Shown here piece by piece: positions 6,092 through 13,880 of a stretch of 23,418 bases of DNA. The stretch comes from Chloroflexota bacterium (GTDB taxonomy: Bacteria; Chloroflexota; Ktedonobacteria; Ktedonobacterales; Ktedonobacteraceae). The notes beneath the pieces were generated by a model that worked only from the letters and a program-made list of their open reading frames with translations, was not told where the DNA came from and did not search any database. The position numbers and the translations under genes were made by a program. Each line of letters starts with the position of its first letter. Position 1 is the stretch's first letter. The stretch is from positions 1 through 23,418 of the forward strand of contig VBHI01000167.1 of assembly GCA_005881495.1 (NCBI GenBank). Direction: 5' to 3'.

Positions 6092-8821
6092 TCAGGGTTG
6101 GAGCTTCAGGCAGGCGGCGATGGCTTGTTCTTCGGTGAGTGAGTAGCCCTCGAGCCAGGCGGCGTGCCAGCTTGCTTCGTCCACACGGGCCTTAATCTGG
6201 CGGATGATTTCTTGAACAAAAGGAAGGCTTTCTAGCCATGAGCTTGAACCAATGGCGCCCATCAAACCATCTTTTACTCCCCACAGTTTTGCTGTTTGCA
6301 GGCTGGCCGCAGGTGGATCTGGTTCCCCTCTCAGGGCAACCGCAAAACCTAACATGCAGGTACCTGTGGCAATGTATTGTTTATAGCCCAGTTCATGGCT
6401 TAACTTAATGCTCTGCAACAAATTGGAGATAGCCTCTGTGAAATTGCCCTCCAAAACAGCCATGCCACCTTGATCTTTCATCACGTCGGCTATCGCACTT
6501 TTGTCACCGACTTGCTCAAAGAGCTCTCTACTTTGAGCATAGAAAGAGCGCATTTGTTCAAAGTTGAACATGAAGCCCGCTGCCGCGCCCATGTAAAAGA
6601 GCAACTGAGCGCGCAACCAGACATCGCCTGTGGGCGAGAGCAATTGCAGGCCCTGTTCGTACATACTTCTGGCCAGCTCATAATCGCCCAGAGCAATTGC
6701 AGGCCAGCCCCGGTACAACAATGCGGTTGCCAAACCCTCGGGGTCGTCCAGTTGTCGCCAGAGCGCGATACTCTCTTCGGCCAGTTCTACCGCTTTGTCT
6801 TGTTCGTTTTGCAAACATATCAGACGGGCGGCCTCGCTCAAGGCTTTGGCACGTGCCGCACGCGTAGTACTTCCAGCATCTTCTGCAAGCGGCAAGGCAA
6901 GGGCGGCGTCAAACCAGCGCCGTCCTTCAACCATGTGGCCCTGCCATTCCCAGTATGGTCGAAGGGCTGCGGCAAGGCGAAGTGCCACTGCGGCAGCAGG
7001 TAGCCTGGTTGCGGGAGCTATTTCTGGCGGACCTGCCTCGTTTCCGACAGGGATTGTAGTATCCCGGATATCCCCGGTCGATTCGTGCTTGAGGCGGCAA
7101 GGATCGCTTATCGTCATGCATGTTCCAGCCCTGGCTCGTTGAAGTGACCATCCCAGGGCCGCGCGAAAATTATCGCGTTCTGCCACCAGCTGTCCTCGCC
7201 ACACGAGTTGCTGTGGACCTCTCAAACCTCTCTCAGCTGCTTCCGCTTCTTCAAGGTAATAGCAGGCATGCCAATCCCGCAGACGCTCGAACTCCCCATG
7301 TGCGTTTAGTTGTTCCAGAGCGTATTCGCGCAGCGTTTCTAACAGGGTAAGGCGCACCTGCTCAGCCGTCACCTGCTCCCCTCTCAGCCGTACCAGCAGG
7401 CCGTTGTCTACCAGGCGCTCGAGGAGATCCAAGGTAGGCTCTATGTGCTGGTCTGCTGACGAGGCATGCATCATTGCTTCTGCTGCCTCAAGCGACCAAC
7501 CACCACTGAACACACCAAGGCGGGCAAACAACGCTTGTTCGTTGGGGGAGAGCAAGTTGTAGCTCCATGTGATGGTATCGCGTAGCGTTTGCTGCCTGCC
7601 AGGTAGATTCCTGGCCCCTCCGGTCAAGATGGAGAGCGGCGCCTCTGAGAGTCGTGCCAGTAGCTGCTGTAGCGGGAGGATCTTGATGCGTGCTGCTGCT
7701 AGTTCAAGCGCCAGCGGTAAGCCGTCAACTCTTTTACAAATCTGCACGATGCAGGAAGCGTTTTCGGGGGTTAAGAGGAAGTCAGACGACACTGCTCGTG
7801 CCCGTTCGGTAAAGAGCTGAACGGCGCTATATTGTTCAAGCCTGGTGATATCCAACACGGCGCTGGAGTCAGGAACGTCCAGGGGCGGCACGTTGAACTC
7901 GGTTTCACCGTACAGATGCAGCACTACACGGCTGGTGACCAGCACTTTGAGGCCAGGAGCCGCAGCAAGGAGCTCGCCTATGACGGTAGCCGCTTCTTCA
8001 TACCCTTCCCCCATCGCTATATCGGCTCCACTGCGTTTCGCTCGATATACGCTCCCCGCCCCTATCGCTATATCGGCTCCAATGCGTTTCGTGCGAAATA
8101 CGCTCCCCACCCCTACCTGTTCGAAATTATCGAGTACCAAGAGCATCTGTTTGTTTTGAAGATAGGTTGTCAGAGTTTGAAGCGCTGGCAGCTCGGGCGT
8201 GGGTTTGAAATTCAAGACCTGCATGATACTCTGCGGTACAAGAAAGGGATCACGTTCCGCGGTCAGATCCACAAACCAGACGCCATGCGTAAATATGCCG
8301 GTCAGTTCGTTGGCCACGTGCAGGGCGAGGCGCGTTTTGCCACTGCCGCCCGGCCCAAACAAGGTGACCAGGCGTACATCGTCTTGTCCCAAAAGTTGTC
8401 GGAGTTGCTGCACTGCCTCTTCCCTGCCAATGAGCCGTGTGAGAGGAGCGGGCAAGTTATGGAGGGGACGCGGTTGGGCGTAATTTGTATGGGTTTGCCG
8501 TATCGCGCCATTACCCGTAAGCTGGCTAAGGGGGGCCGTGTGCCATTCCTGGTCACTGAAGCTACCTGGCTGCATTTGTGCTTGCTCGAGCAGGTGGAGC
8601 GCTTCGTCCCGGGTAGTGATAGCTTGCCATTTTGCCAGTGTGGTAATGATGTGTTTTACTTCCTGCTCGGTCAGATGGGCGTTCCCGTTGCCGCGCAGCT
8701 TGCGACTGAGCACTTTTGAGTGCAGGCCAAGCTCGTTAGCAAGTTCCTTCTGGAAATAGCCAGAAGCACGCAGGTGCTCGCGCAGGCTGGTACTAAATAT
8801 TCTAGCGCTGATGTGTTTCAA
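6092..8821 (-). CDS. HTH / NB-ARC ATPase / TPR transcriptional regulator
   Basis: The protein has 909 residues. An XRE-like helix-turn-helix occupies about 10-65 (FQKELANELGLHSKVLSRKL). It is followed by a STAND-type ATPase with Walker A GPGGSGKT at 156-163, Walker B LLVLDNFE at 227-234, sensor VTSR at 295-298, GLPLALELAAARI at 367-379 and a winged-helix region near 415-500. TPR-like helices run from about 640 to the end, and AAWLEGYSLTEEQAIA is the usual C-terminus of this regulator group. The start is TTG at 8821, supported by TAGGAG six bases upstream. Two stretches do not belong to the family: residues 237-274, directly after Walker B, and about 566-608. Both look like in-frame repeat insertions. 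The first sits in the nucleotide-binding domain and may affect ATPase switching. Target genes are unknown. Confidence 0.88.
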   Translation of the reverse strand: MKHISARIFSTSLREHLRASGYFQKELANELGLHSKVLSRKLRGNGNAHLTEQEVKHIITTLAKWQAITTRDEALHLLEQAQMQPGSFSDQEWHTAPLSQLTGNGAIRQTHTNYAQPRPLHNLPAPLTRLIGREEAVQQLRQLLGQDDVRLVTLFGPGGSGKTRLALHVANELTGIFTHGVWFVDLTAERDPFLVPQSIMQVLNFKPTPELPALQTLTTYLQNKQMLLVLDNFEQVGVGSVFRTKRIGADIAIGAGSVYRAKRSGADIAMGEGYEEAATVIGELLAAAPGLKVLVTSRVVLHLYGETEFNVPPLDVPDSSAVLDITRLEQYSAVQLFTERARAVSSDFLLTPENASCIVQICKRVDGLPLALELAAARIKILPLQQLLARLSEAPLSILTGGARNLPGRQQTLRDTITWSYNLLSPNEQALFARLGVFSGGWSLEAAEAMMHASSADQHIEPTLDLLERLVDNGLLVRLRGEQVTAEQVRLTLLETLREYALEQLNAHGEFERLRDWHACYYLEEAEAAERGLRGPQQLVWRGQLVAERDNFRAALGWSLQRARAGTCMTISDPCRLKHESTGDIRDTTIPVGNEAGPPEIAPATRLPAAAVALRLAAALRPYWEWQGHMVEGRRWFDAALALPLAEDAGSTTRAARAKALSEAARLICLQNEQDKAVELAEESIALWRQLDDPEGLATALLYRGWPAIALGDYELARSMYEQGLQLLSPTGDVWLRAQLLFYMGAAAGFMFNFEQMRSFYAQSRELFEQVGDKSAIADVMKDQGGMAVLEGNFTEAISNLLQSIKLSHELGYKQYIATGTCMLGFAVALRGEPDPPAASLQTAKLWGVKDGLMGAIGSSSWLESLPFVQEIIRQIKARVDEASWHAAWLEGYSLTEEQAIAACLKLQP
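6998..7126 (-). repeat. Foreign in-frame insertion in the regulator, second type
   Basis: Between RAALGWSLQRAR and ALRLAAALRPYWEWQGH, where related regulators continue directly from the first helix to the second, there are about 43 extra residues. They include DTTIPVGNEAGPPEIAPATR. The length is a multiple of three, there are no stops, and the composition (G, P and T rich) differs from the helical surroundings. No second copy is seen in this window. I infer an interspersed repeat unrelated to the GADR modules. Confidence 0.45.
8000..8113 (-). repeat. Two tandem GADIA modules inserted in frame after Walker B
   Basis: Two units of about 48 bp (8011-8057 and 8061-8107) are near-identical. Both read ATCGCTATATCGGCTCCA on the plus strand and end in GCTCCCC. 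In protein they give GSVFRTKRIGADIAIG and GSVYRAKRSGADIAMGEGY. A 59-bp stretch of this block recurs with only two mismatches at 8879-8937, upstream of the same gene, outside any coding region. Confidence 0.85.
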
Positions 8822-8860
8822 AGTGTTCTCCTACCGGGTAATAACTTGTCGCTCTAGTTT

Positions 8861-8942
8861 CCTCCCGATCCCCTCCCCATACCCTTCCCCCATCGCTATA
8901 TCGGCTCCACTACGTTCCGCTCGATATACGCTCCCCTCCCCA
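8861..8942 (-). repeat. Intergenic GADIA-type module upstream of the regulator
   Basis: This is the free-standing version of the element found inside the regulator: CCTCCCGATC, CATACCCTTCCCCC, ATCGCTATATCGGCTCCA and CGATATACGCTCCCC occur in the same order. It lies 40 bp upstream of the TTG start codon, so it is in the 5' leader or promoter region. On the minus strand its GGGGAGGGG runs look like ribosome sites. Confidence 0.85.
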
Positions 8943-9226
8943 CTGTCTAAATAGACTTTTGGGTAGACATTTCGGTTACCAAAAATGGGAGAAATAGGCC
9001 AGCAGTAAGTATACTAGAATTGGCGCGCGTAAATCAATAGGGAACTGGACGAAATACGTTTTTTTCTATTTTTGATGGAGTCTGATATCCCCCAATCACG
9101 ATTCCCGCACGCGAGGAGCATGGCGCCCACAAGGGTGTGTATTCTATTGTTTCAGGAGTAGCGAGTGGTAGAGATGGGGTCAAGTTCCAATATTCCCCCA
9201 AATGAAGTCGCCCACCCACTCGTGTT
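8943..9226. other. Intergenic region without recognisable genes
   Basis: The divergent gap between the regulator and the small hypothetical gene holds no credible coding frame beyond the repeat at its left edge. It contains AT-rich stretches (TTTTTTTCTATTTTT near 9060) and a TATACT near 9009 without a matching -35. I see no RNA gene or terminator. Confidence 0.4.
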
Positions 9227-9634
9227 ATGCCTGAGAGCCAAAAAAATGATATAGAAAGTGGACCGCGAATGTACCTTCTTCATATTCATGCGCAGAGCTA
9301 TAGTAGGATCTTTGAAGTGTTGCCGGAAGAGGTAGGGGATGCCGAAATCGTGGTAGAGGAGGCTGTGGGTCAAATCCTGGTCGACCTCTTTGGTGATGCG
9401 ATGGTGGATGATGTGACTATTCACTTTTCTTCTGCCTCGCGCACGGGTCAGCGAGACTGCTCTATCCAGATACAAGCGCAATGTTCTTTCGATTCCCACA
9501 CGTTACATCCATCTGCAAAGGAGCATATGGAGCGTACCGTAGGAAGAAATCTGGGTTCTCTCTTGAGGGAAGTTTTTGGACCGGTGACTGTTGATACTGT
9601 TACTGCCCAGCCTTACTTCATGGAATCATATTGA
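9227..9634 (+). CDS. Hypothetical protein, unrecognised
   Basis: This is a 135-residue open frame, or 121 residues from the alternative ATG at 9269. Neither start has a good ribosome site; from 9269 the protein begins MYLLHIHAQSYSRIF, which looks like a more natural N-terminus. The predicted pattern is alternating: strands (YLLHIHA, VTIHFSS, CSIQIQAQC) and helices (EEAVGQILVDLFG, GRNLGSLLREVFG), with GDAMVDDVTIHF and GPVTVDTVTAQP as two similar blocks. That suggests an internal duplication of a small alpha/beta unit. There are no membrane segments, no signal peptide and no known catalytic motif. The protein is acidic. The opposite strand is also open over part of this region, so the call is tentative. 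It is followed by a promoter for the next gene, so it is probably monocistronic. Confidence 0.5.
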   Translation: MPESQKNDIESGPRMYLLHIHAQSYSRIFEVLPEEVGDAEIVVEEAVGQILVDLFGDAMVDDVTIHFSSASRTGQRDCSIQIQAQCSFDSHTLHPSAKEHMERTVGRNLGSLLREVFGPVTVDTVTAQPYFMESY

Positions 9635-9702
9635 TGAGTCTATAGATGTGCTAGAATACCTCGCTATTTTGTTCATCTTCATCGTTGCGCCCACACTATT
9701 TG

Positions 9703-9732
9703 CTGACGTTAGATTTCATGATACGATATAAT
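9703..9732 (+). promoter_or_regulatory. Probable promoter of the acyl-CoA synthetase gene
   Basis: CTGACG (9703-9708), an 18-bp spacer and a perfect TATAAT (9727-9732) lie about 100 nt upstream of the ATG at 9831. The -10 is exact and the -35 matches at four of six positions. Confidence 0.5.
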
Positions 9733-9830
9733 AGCTGGTGATATAAAATCTGAAGATGAAATTACAATCGATGATTACCGGGGTCTGGGCGAATACAATG
9801 GCGTAAACGAGATTCATGGGAGAGTGAAAA

Positions 9831-11545
9831 ATGGGCATGAGCACTGATGGCCTGTCGTACTGGCAAGCCGAAAGCGAGGGAATAGAGCTCCTCGAAACAA
9901 CGCTTGGAGATATGTTAGATAGTCGCGCCGACGAGATTCCGGCGCAAGAGGCAGTCGTCTACTCCTGTTATCCTGAATTCGGGGGAGCACTCGACATTCG
10001 CTGGAGCTATGCGGAGTTTCGTGAGCGAGTCAACGCGGTGGCGCGTGGATTGATGGCGCTGGGTTTGCAAAAGGGTGAGCATATAGCGGTCTGGGCGGCG
10101 AATCTTCCAGAGTGGGTGCTGCTTGAGTTCGCCGCGGCCAAAGCCGGGCTGGTGCTGGTGACGATCAATCCTGTCTATCGTGCAGCCGAACTGGAATACA
10201 TCCTTACGCAAGGCGATGTGGCGGCGTTGTTCTTTATGGCGCGGGTGCGCGATCACCTGGCGGCAAGAATGGAGAGGTCAGTAGTGAGCGGTTGCCAGCG
10301 CTACGGTATGCGTGCTTGCTGGGTGCTCCTCCTGCTGGCCTATTGAAGCAAGAGGACTGGCGGCCCGCGCTCTTCCGTGAAATGGTCGCGGGTGGCGCCG
10401 CTGTCAGCGCGGAGTCGCTGCGCGAGCGGCAGGCAGCGGTGAAACCGACGGAACCGACCTTGATGCTGTATACATCGGGGACGACTGGCTTCCCCAAAGG
10501 GGCTATGCTCACACATCGCGCCGTTATAAATGACACGATGATCGCCATGCGCCGTTCCAGTAGCGTGGTGGGAGCGGGTGATCGCTATTGTTTGCCGCTG
10601 CCGTTTTTCCATATCGCGGGAGCGGGTATAGTCGTGGCTATCATTGCCGCGAAGATGACCCTGCATCCCCTGGTTGCCTTCGATCCATTGAAGACGCTGC
10701 AAATCATCAAGCGGGAAGAATGCGCTCTGCTCTTCGCTGTTCCTACGATGCTGATCGCCATGCTCCAACACTCCGAATTTGAGACGTACAGACCCACATC
10801 ACTCAAGTCTGTCACGAGCGGAGGCGCGCCAGTGCCGGTGGCAGTGATGGAGCAGGTAAAGGAGCGCATGGGCAGCGACGTGGCGATTGTCTTCGGTCTG
10901 ACCGAATCGACAGGCGGTATTACACTGACCCTGCCGGAAGACTCATTTGAGCGCAAGTCCGAGACGGTAGGTATTCCCTATCCACACGTAGATGTCAAGA
11001 TTATCCATCCCGCAACGGGTGACGTCGTGCCTGTTGGAGAACGTGGTGAACTCTGTTGCAGGGGGTTTCTGGTCATGATGAGCTATTACAATATGCCAGA
11101 AAAGACCGCGGCGGCCATTGATGGCGAGGGATGGCTGCATACAGGGGACCTGGCAACGATGGATGCGCAGGGCTATATCAATATCGTTGGACGTTTGAAA
11201 GAGATGGTGATTCGCGGCGGCGAGAACATATACCCTCGCGAGATCGAGGAATTGCTGATTCGCCATCCAAAGGTTGCCGATGCGCAGGTGTTAGGGGTAC
11301 CTGATACATTCTATGGTGAGGAGCTGCTGGCTGTGGTGTTGCCCAAAGAAGGGGCAGAGGTCTCTGAGGAGGAATTGCGCGACTTCTGTGAAGAGCGGAT
11401 CAGTTACCAGAAGATTCCACGCTACTTCCAGTTTACGAATGCCTTTCCGATGACGGCAAGCGGCAAGGTGCAGAAGTTTGTGTTACGCGAGAATGCCATC
11501 AAAGCTTTGGGATTGGAAGAGGCGGCGAAGAACAAAACAGCCTGA
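9831..11545 (+). pseudogene. Acyl-CoA synthetase (AMP-dependent ligase) with a frameshift
   Basis: Two overlapping frames together make one ligase of about 570 residues. The first (from ATG 9831, GGGAG upstream) supplies the N-terminal domain, including WSYAEFRERVNAVARGL and NLPEWVLLEFAAAKAG. The second supplies the rest: ATP loop LMLYTSGTTGFPKGAML, FGLTESTGG, GWLHTGDLATM, GRLKEMVIRGGENIYPREIE and the catalytic Lys in TASGKVQKF. The switch falls near 10266-10272. Before the formal start of the second frame at 10292 its reading already gives GEVSSERLPALRYACLLG, the natural continuation, so one base is missing around AAGAATGG. Such enzymes form acyl-AMP, then acyl-CoA. Either the gene is inactivated or the read has an error. 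All other motifs are intact, so the lesion is recent or artefactual. Confidence 0.85.
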
Positions 11546-11647
11546 TAGCAGAAAGTTGAATATCCCTGGTCAGTCCAGAGGTGGGCCAAATATGCCAACA
11601 TCGAATAAAGGTATGCGGGGGAAAGTTTGCAAGGAAAGATACATACA

Positions 11648-12082
11648 ATGTCGTTTCAACTTCCGGACCCATCGACGCCGTTTGGTGAGCGGGTTGCTCG
11701 CCGGCTGCGTGACGAACGCTTAATCTGGCTTACTACTGTTGACGCGAAGGGCATGCCCCAACCGACGCCTGTCTGGTTTCTGTGGGATGAAGCCACGTCG
11801 ACGTTTCTCATTTATAGTCGAGCAGATGCCAAACGCCTGAAGCACTTGGAACAGAACCACAGGGTCGCCCTCAATTTTGACGGGAATGGGTCTGGGGGCG
11901 ATATCATTGTCATTACCGGTGAGGTGGAGGTGAGCGAGGTTGATCCTCCCGCGGATCGGTTGCCCACCTACGTGGAGAAATATCGCAATTTCATTGCTCG
12001 CCGCTATGCGACGCCAGAGAATTTCGCATTGATCTATTCGGTTGCTCTGCGCGTCCGTCCAATTGCTGTACGAGGTCATTAG
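11648..12082 (+). CDS. PPOX-class (probably F420-dependent) oxidoreductase
   Basis: The protein has 144 residues from the ATG at 11648, with AAGGA 12 nt upstream; a longer TTG start at 11627 would swallow that ribosome site. It is a split beta-barrel of the pyridoxamine-phosphate-oxidase fold. LIWLTTVDAKGMPQPTPVWFLW, FLIYSRADAKRLKHLEQNHRVALNFDG and GGDIIVITGEVEV are the characteristic strands. YRNFIARRYATPENFALIYSVALRVRP is the C-terminal part typical of the subgroup annotated as TIGR03667-type PPOX F420-dependent reductases in Actinobacteria and Chloroflexota. Cofactor assignment rests on that resemblance. The gene ends 12 bp from the convergent menE stop, with no terminator between them. 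Confidence 0.85.
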   Translation: MSFQLPDPSTPFGERVARRLRDERLIWLTTVDAKGMPQPTPVWFLWDEATSTFLIYSRADAKRLKHLEQNHRVALNFDGNGSGGDIIVITGEVEVSEVDPPADRLPTYVEKYRNFIARRYATPENFALIYSVALRVRPIAVRGH

Positions 12083-12094
12083 AGCAGGAACAGG

Positions 12095-13627
12095 TTAATT
12101 GCGTAAGGATTGGAGCAAGCGGAGAAGCTTTCGGCGGATGAGTTTTCCGGAGGAGGAGCGGGGGAGCTGCTTGGTGAAGTAGATGGCTCGGGGTTGTTTA
12201 TAGCGAGCCAGATTTTGCGCAGTATAGCTGAGCAATTCCTCGGCAGTAACTGTGCTGTCGGGTTTGATGACGACGAAGGCAATGGGGACCTGTCCCCAGT
12301 GCATGTCTGCTTGCCCACAGACGCCAGCATTTTCCACTGCGGGATGGGATTGCAGGACGGATTCGATTTCGGCAGGGTAGACATTCTCTCCACCGGAGAT
12401 TATGAGGTCAGCCCGGCGGTCAAGGACATAGAGGTAGCCTTCGTGATCAAGGTAGCCGATATCACCTGTAGCAAACCAGCCGTCTTGAAATGCTTGAGCC
12501 GTTATTTGGGGGCTTTCGGCATAGCCGGGGGTGATGGTTGGGCCTTTCAGAAATATCTCACCAGGCTCACCAGGGGAAGTTGGCTTATGATCGTGCAGAA
12601 TGCGCAACTGTACGGGAGCGAGTGGGCGGCCGGCTGAACCGATTTTGCGCATGGCGTCTGCCGGTGAAAGGGTCACGGCTTGCGAACAGGCTTCGGTGAG
12701 ACCATAGGTCTGTACGACAGGAATTGCATAACGCATGCACGCTTCAAGAAGGTTATAGGGAGAGGGACCGCCACCAAGTAGAACACAGCGCAATGTTGCA
12801 GGATAGCTGGCCCCTCCGCCGGTTGTGTCAAGGGCATCGAGCATGCGTTGTAGCATCACGGCAACTACCGAGATAATGGTTATGTGATCTTCAAAGATGG
12901 CGCGATTGATGAGTATGGGATCAAATTTTTTGTGAACCATCACGCTGATGCCATAGATGACACTGCGCATCAGGATTGAGAGGCCACTAATATGGTAGAG
13001 CGGCAGGCAAGCGAGCCAGCGATCGTCGGGGTTATGTCCAAGATTGAGTGCTGAGCCGATGGCGTTCCACCACTGCATGCCATAGGTGATGATCGCGCCT
13101 TTCGGCTGGCCGGATGTACCAGAGGTATACATGATGGCCTGTGGAGCGCTGAGGTCAATGAGGGTGCGCAGGGGAACGTCTTTTTCAGGCAACTCGCTGA
13201 TTACCGCTTCGCCTTTATACGAAATAGTTGCCAGCGTAGCGGTAGGTAGTTGAGGTAATGCTTGCCCGATTTCATGGGCCAGGCTTGCGCTGTCTGCATC
13301 ACAGACGAGGAGCGAGGCATGCGTATCGCGTAGCTGCCAGCCTAGCTCTTGCAGACTCAAGCGCAGGTTAAGAGGCACAAGAATAGCTCCAAGCCGGGTC
13401 AGTGCGTGAACAATGGCAACATAGGGCAGCCCATTGGCGGCTAGCAGTGCTACACGATTTCCCTCCTGGACGCCTAGAGTAGCAAGCTGGCGCGCAAGCC
13501 TTGTGGCCTGGTGATCAAGCTCTGCGTAGCTCCATTGTAGCTGGTCGCATTGCACCGCGAGGTGCTGCGGGCTGTTCTCAGCGCAACGGGTTAGCCAATC
13601 GGGTAGAAAGATGTCAGATGTAATCAT
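12095..13627 (-). CDS. menE: o-succinylbenzoate--CoA ligase
   Basis: The protein has 510 residues from the ATG at 13627, preceded by AGGAGGTCTTGC. The frame is open 67 codons further upstream, but that part only translates the tandem repeat array and is rejected. Adenylate-forming enzyme motifs are complete: MYTSGTSGQPKGAI (166-179), LPLYHISGL (209-217), YGLTEACSQ (308-316), GWFATGDIGYLD (383-394), DRRADLIISGGENVYPAEIE (403-422) and the catalytic Lys495 in SSSGKLIRRK. MenE activates OSB to OSB-CoA through OSB-AMP, feeding MenB. The men neighbourhood makes OSB much more likely than a fatty acid as substrate. It is the last gene of the operon and is separated from menC by a 193-nt repeat-filled spacer. 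Confidence 0.92.
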   Translation of the reverse strand: MITSDIFLPDWLTRCAENSPQHLAVQCDQLQWSYAELDHQATRLARQLATLGVQEGNRVALLAANGLPYVAIVHALTRLGAILVPLNLRLSLQELGWQLRDTHASLLVCDADSASLAHEIGQALPQLPTATLATISYKGEAVISELPEKDVPLRTLIDLSAPQAIMYTSGTSGQPKGAIITYGMQWWNAIGSALNLGHNPDDRWLACLPLYHISGLSILMRSVIYGISVMVHKKFDPILINRAIFEDHITIISVVAVMLQRMLDALDTTGGGASYPATLRCVLLGGGPSPYNLLEACMRYAIPVVQTYGLTEACSQAVTLSPADAMRKIGSAGRPLAPVQLRILHDHKPTSPGEPGEIFLKGPTITPGYAESPQITAQAFQDGWFATGDIGYLDHEGYLYVLDRRADLIISGGENVYPAEIESVLQSHPAVENAGVCGQADMHWGQVPIAFVVIKPDSTVTAEELLSYTAQNLARYKQPRAIYFTKQLPRSSSGKLIRRKLLRLLQSLRN

Positions 13628-13667
13628 GCAAGACCTCCTAGCGCGGACCCCGCACGAGGTCCCCGCC

Positions 13668-13880
13668 CCAGGTTGACCGCAAGGCACGAGGTTGACCGCA
13701 AGGGCACGAGGTTGACCGCAAGGGTCAACCCTACTATACACGGGGGACCGGGGACGAGGTCGACCGCAAGGCACGAGGTCGACCGCAAGGGCCCCAGGTT
13801 GACCGCAAGGGTCAACCCTACTATACACGGGGGACCCCGTCCCAGGTTGACCGCAAGGGATCGACTCTACTATACACGGC
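13668..13880. repeat. Hairpin repeat array between menC and menE
   Basis: Seven cores of the form GGTTGACCGCAAGG or GGTCGACCGCAAGG occur at irregular spacing (about 20 or 48 bp). The full unit carries GGTTGACC, loop GCAAG, GGTCAACC (an 8-bp perfect stem) followed by CTACTATACACGG. Variants have T-to-C changes or lack the second arm. The array enters the 3' end of menC and supplies its stop codon. It is not CRISPR: there are no unique spacers and the units are nearly abutting. Confidence 0.85.

Noticed and set aside
7832..8719. Long 295-codon plus-strand frame opposite the regulator
   Set aside because: It is antisense to the conserved ATPase motifs and its translation has no domain-like pattern.
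10266..10272. Programmed ribosomal frameshift in the acyl-CoA synthetase
   Set aside because: No X-XXY-YYZ slippery sequence and no stable stem just downstream; this enzyme family does not use recoding.
13628..13828. 67-codon N-terminal extension of menE
   Set aside because: It only translates the hairpin repeat array (repeating [12 protein letters not shown] peptides). The ATG at 13627 has a strong AGGAGG and matches the family N-terminus.
13668..13880. CRISPR array
   Set aside because: Units abut or vary between 20 and 48 bp, have no unique spacers and no cas genes nearby.
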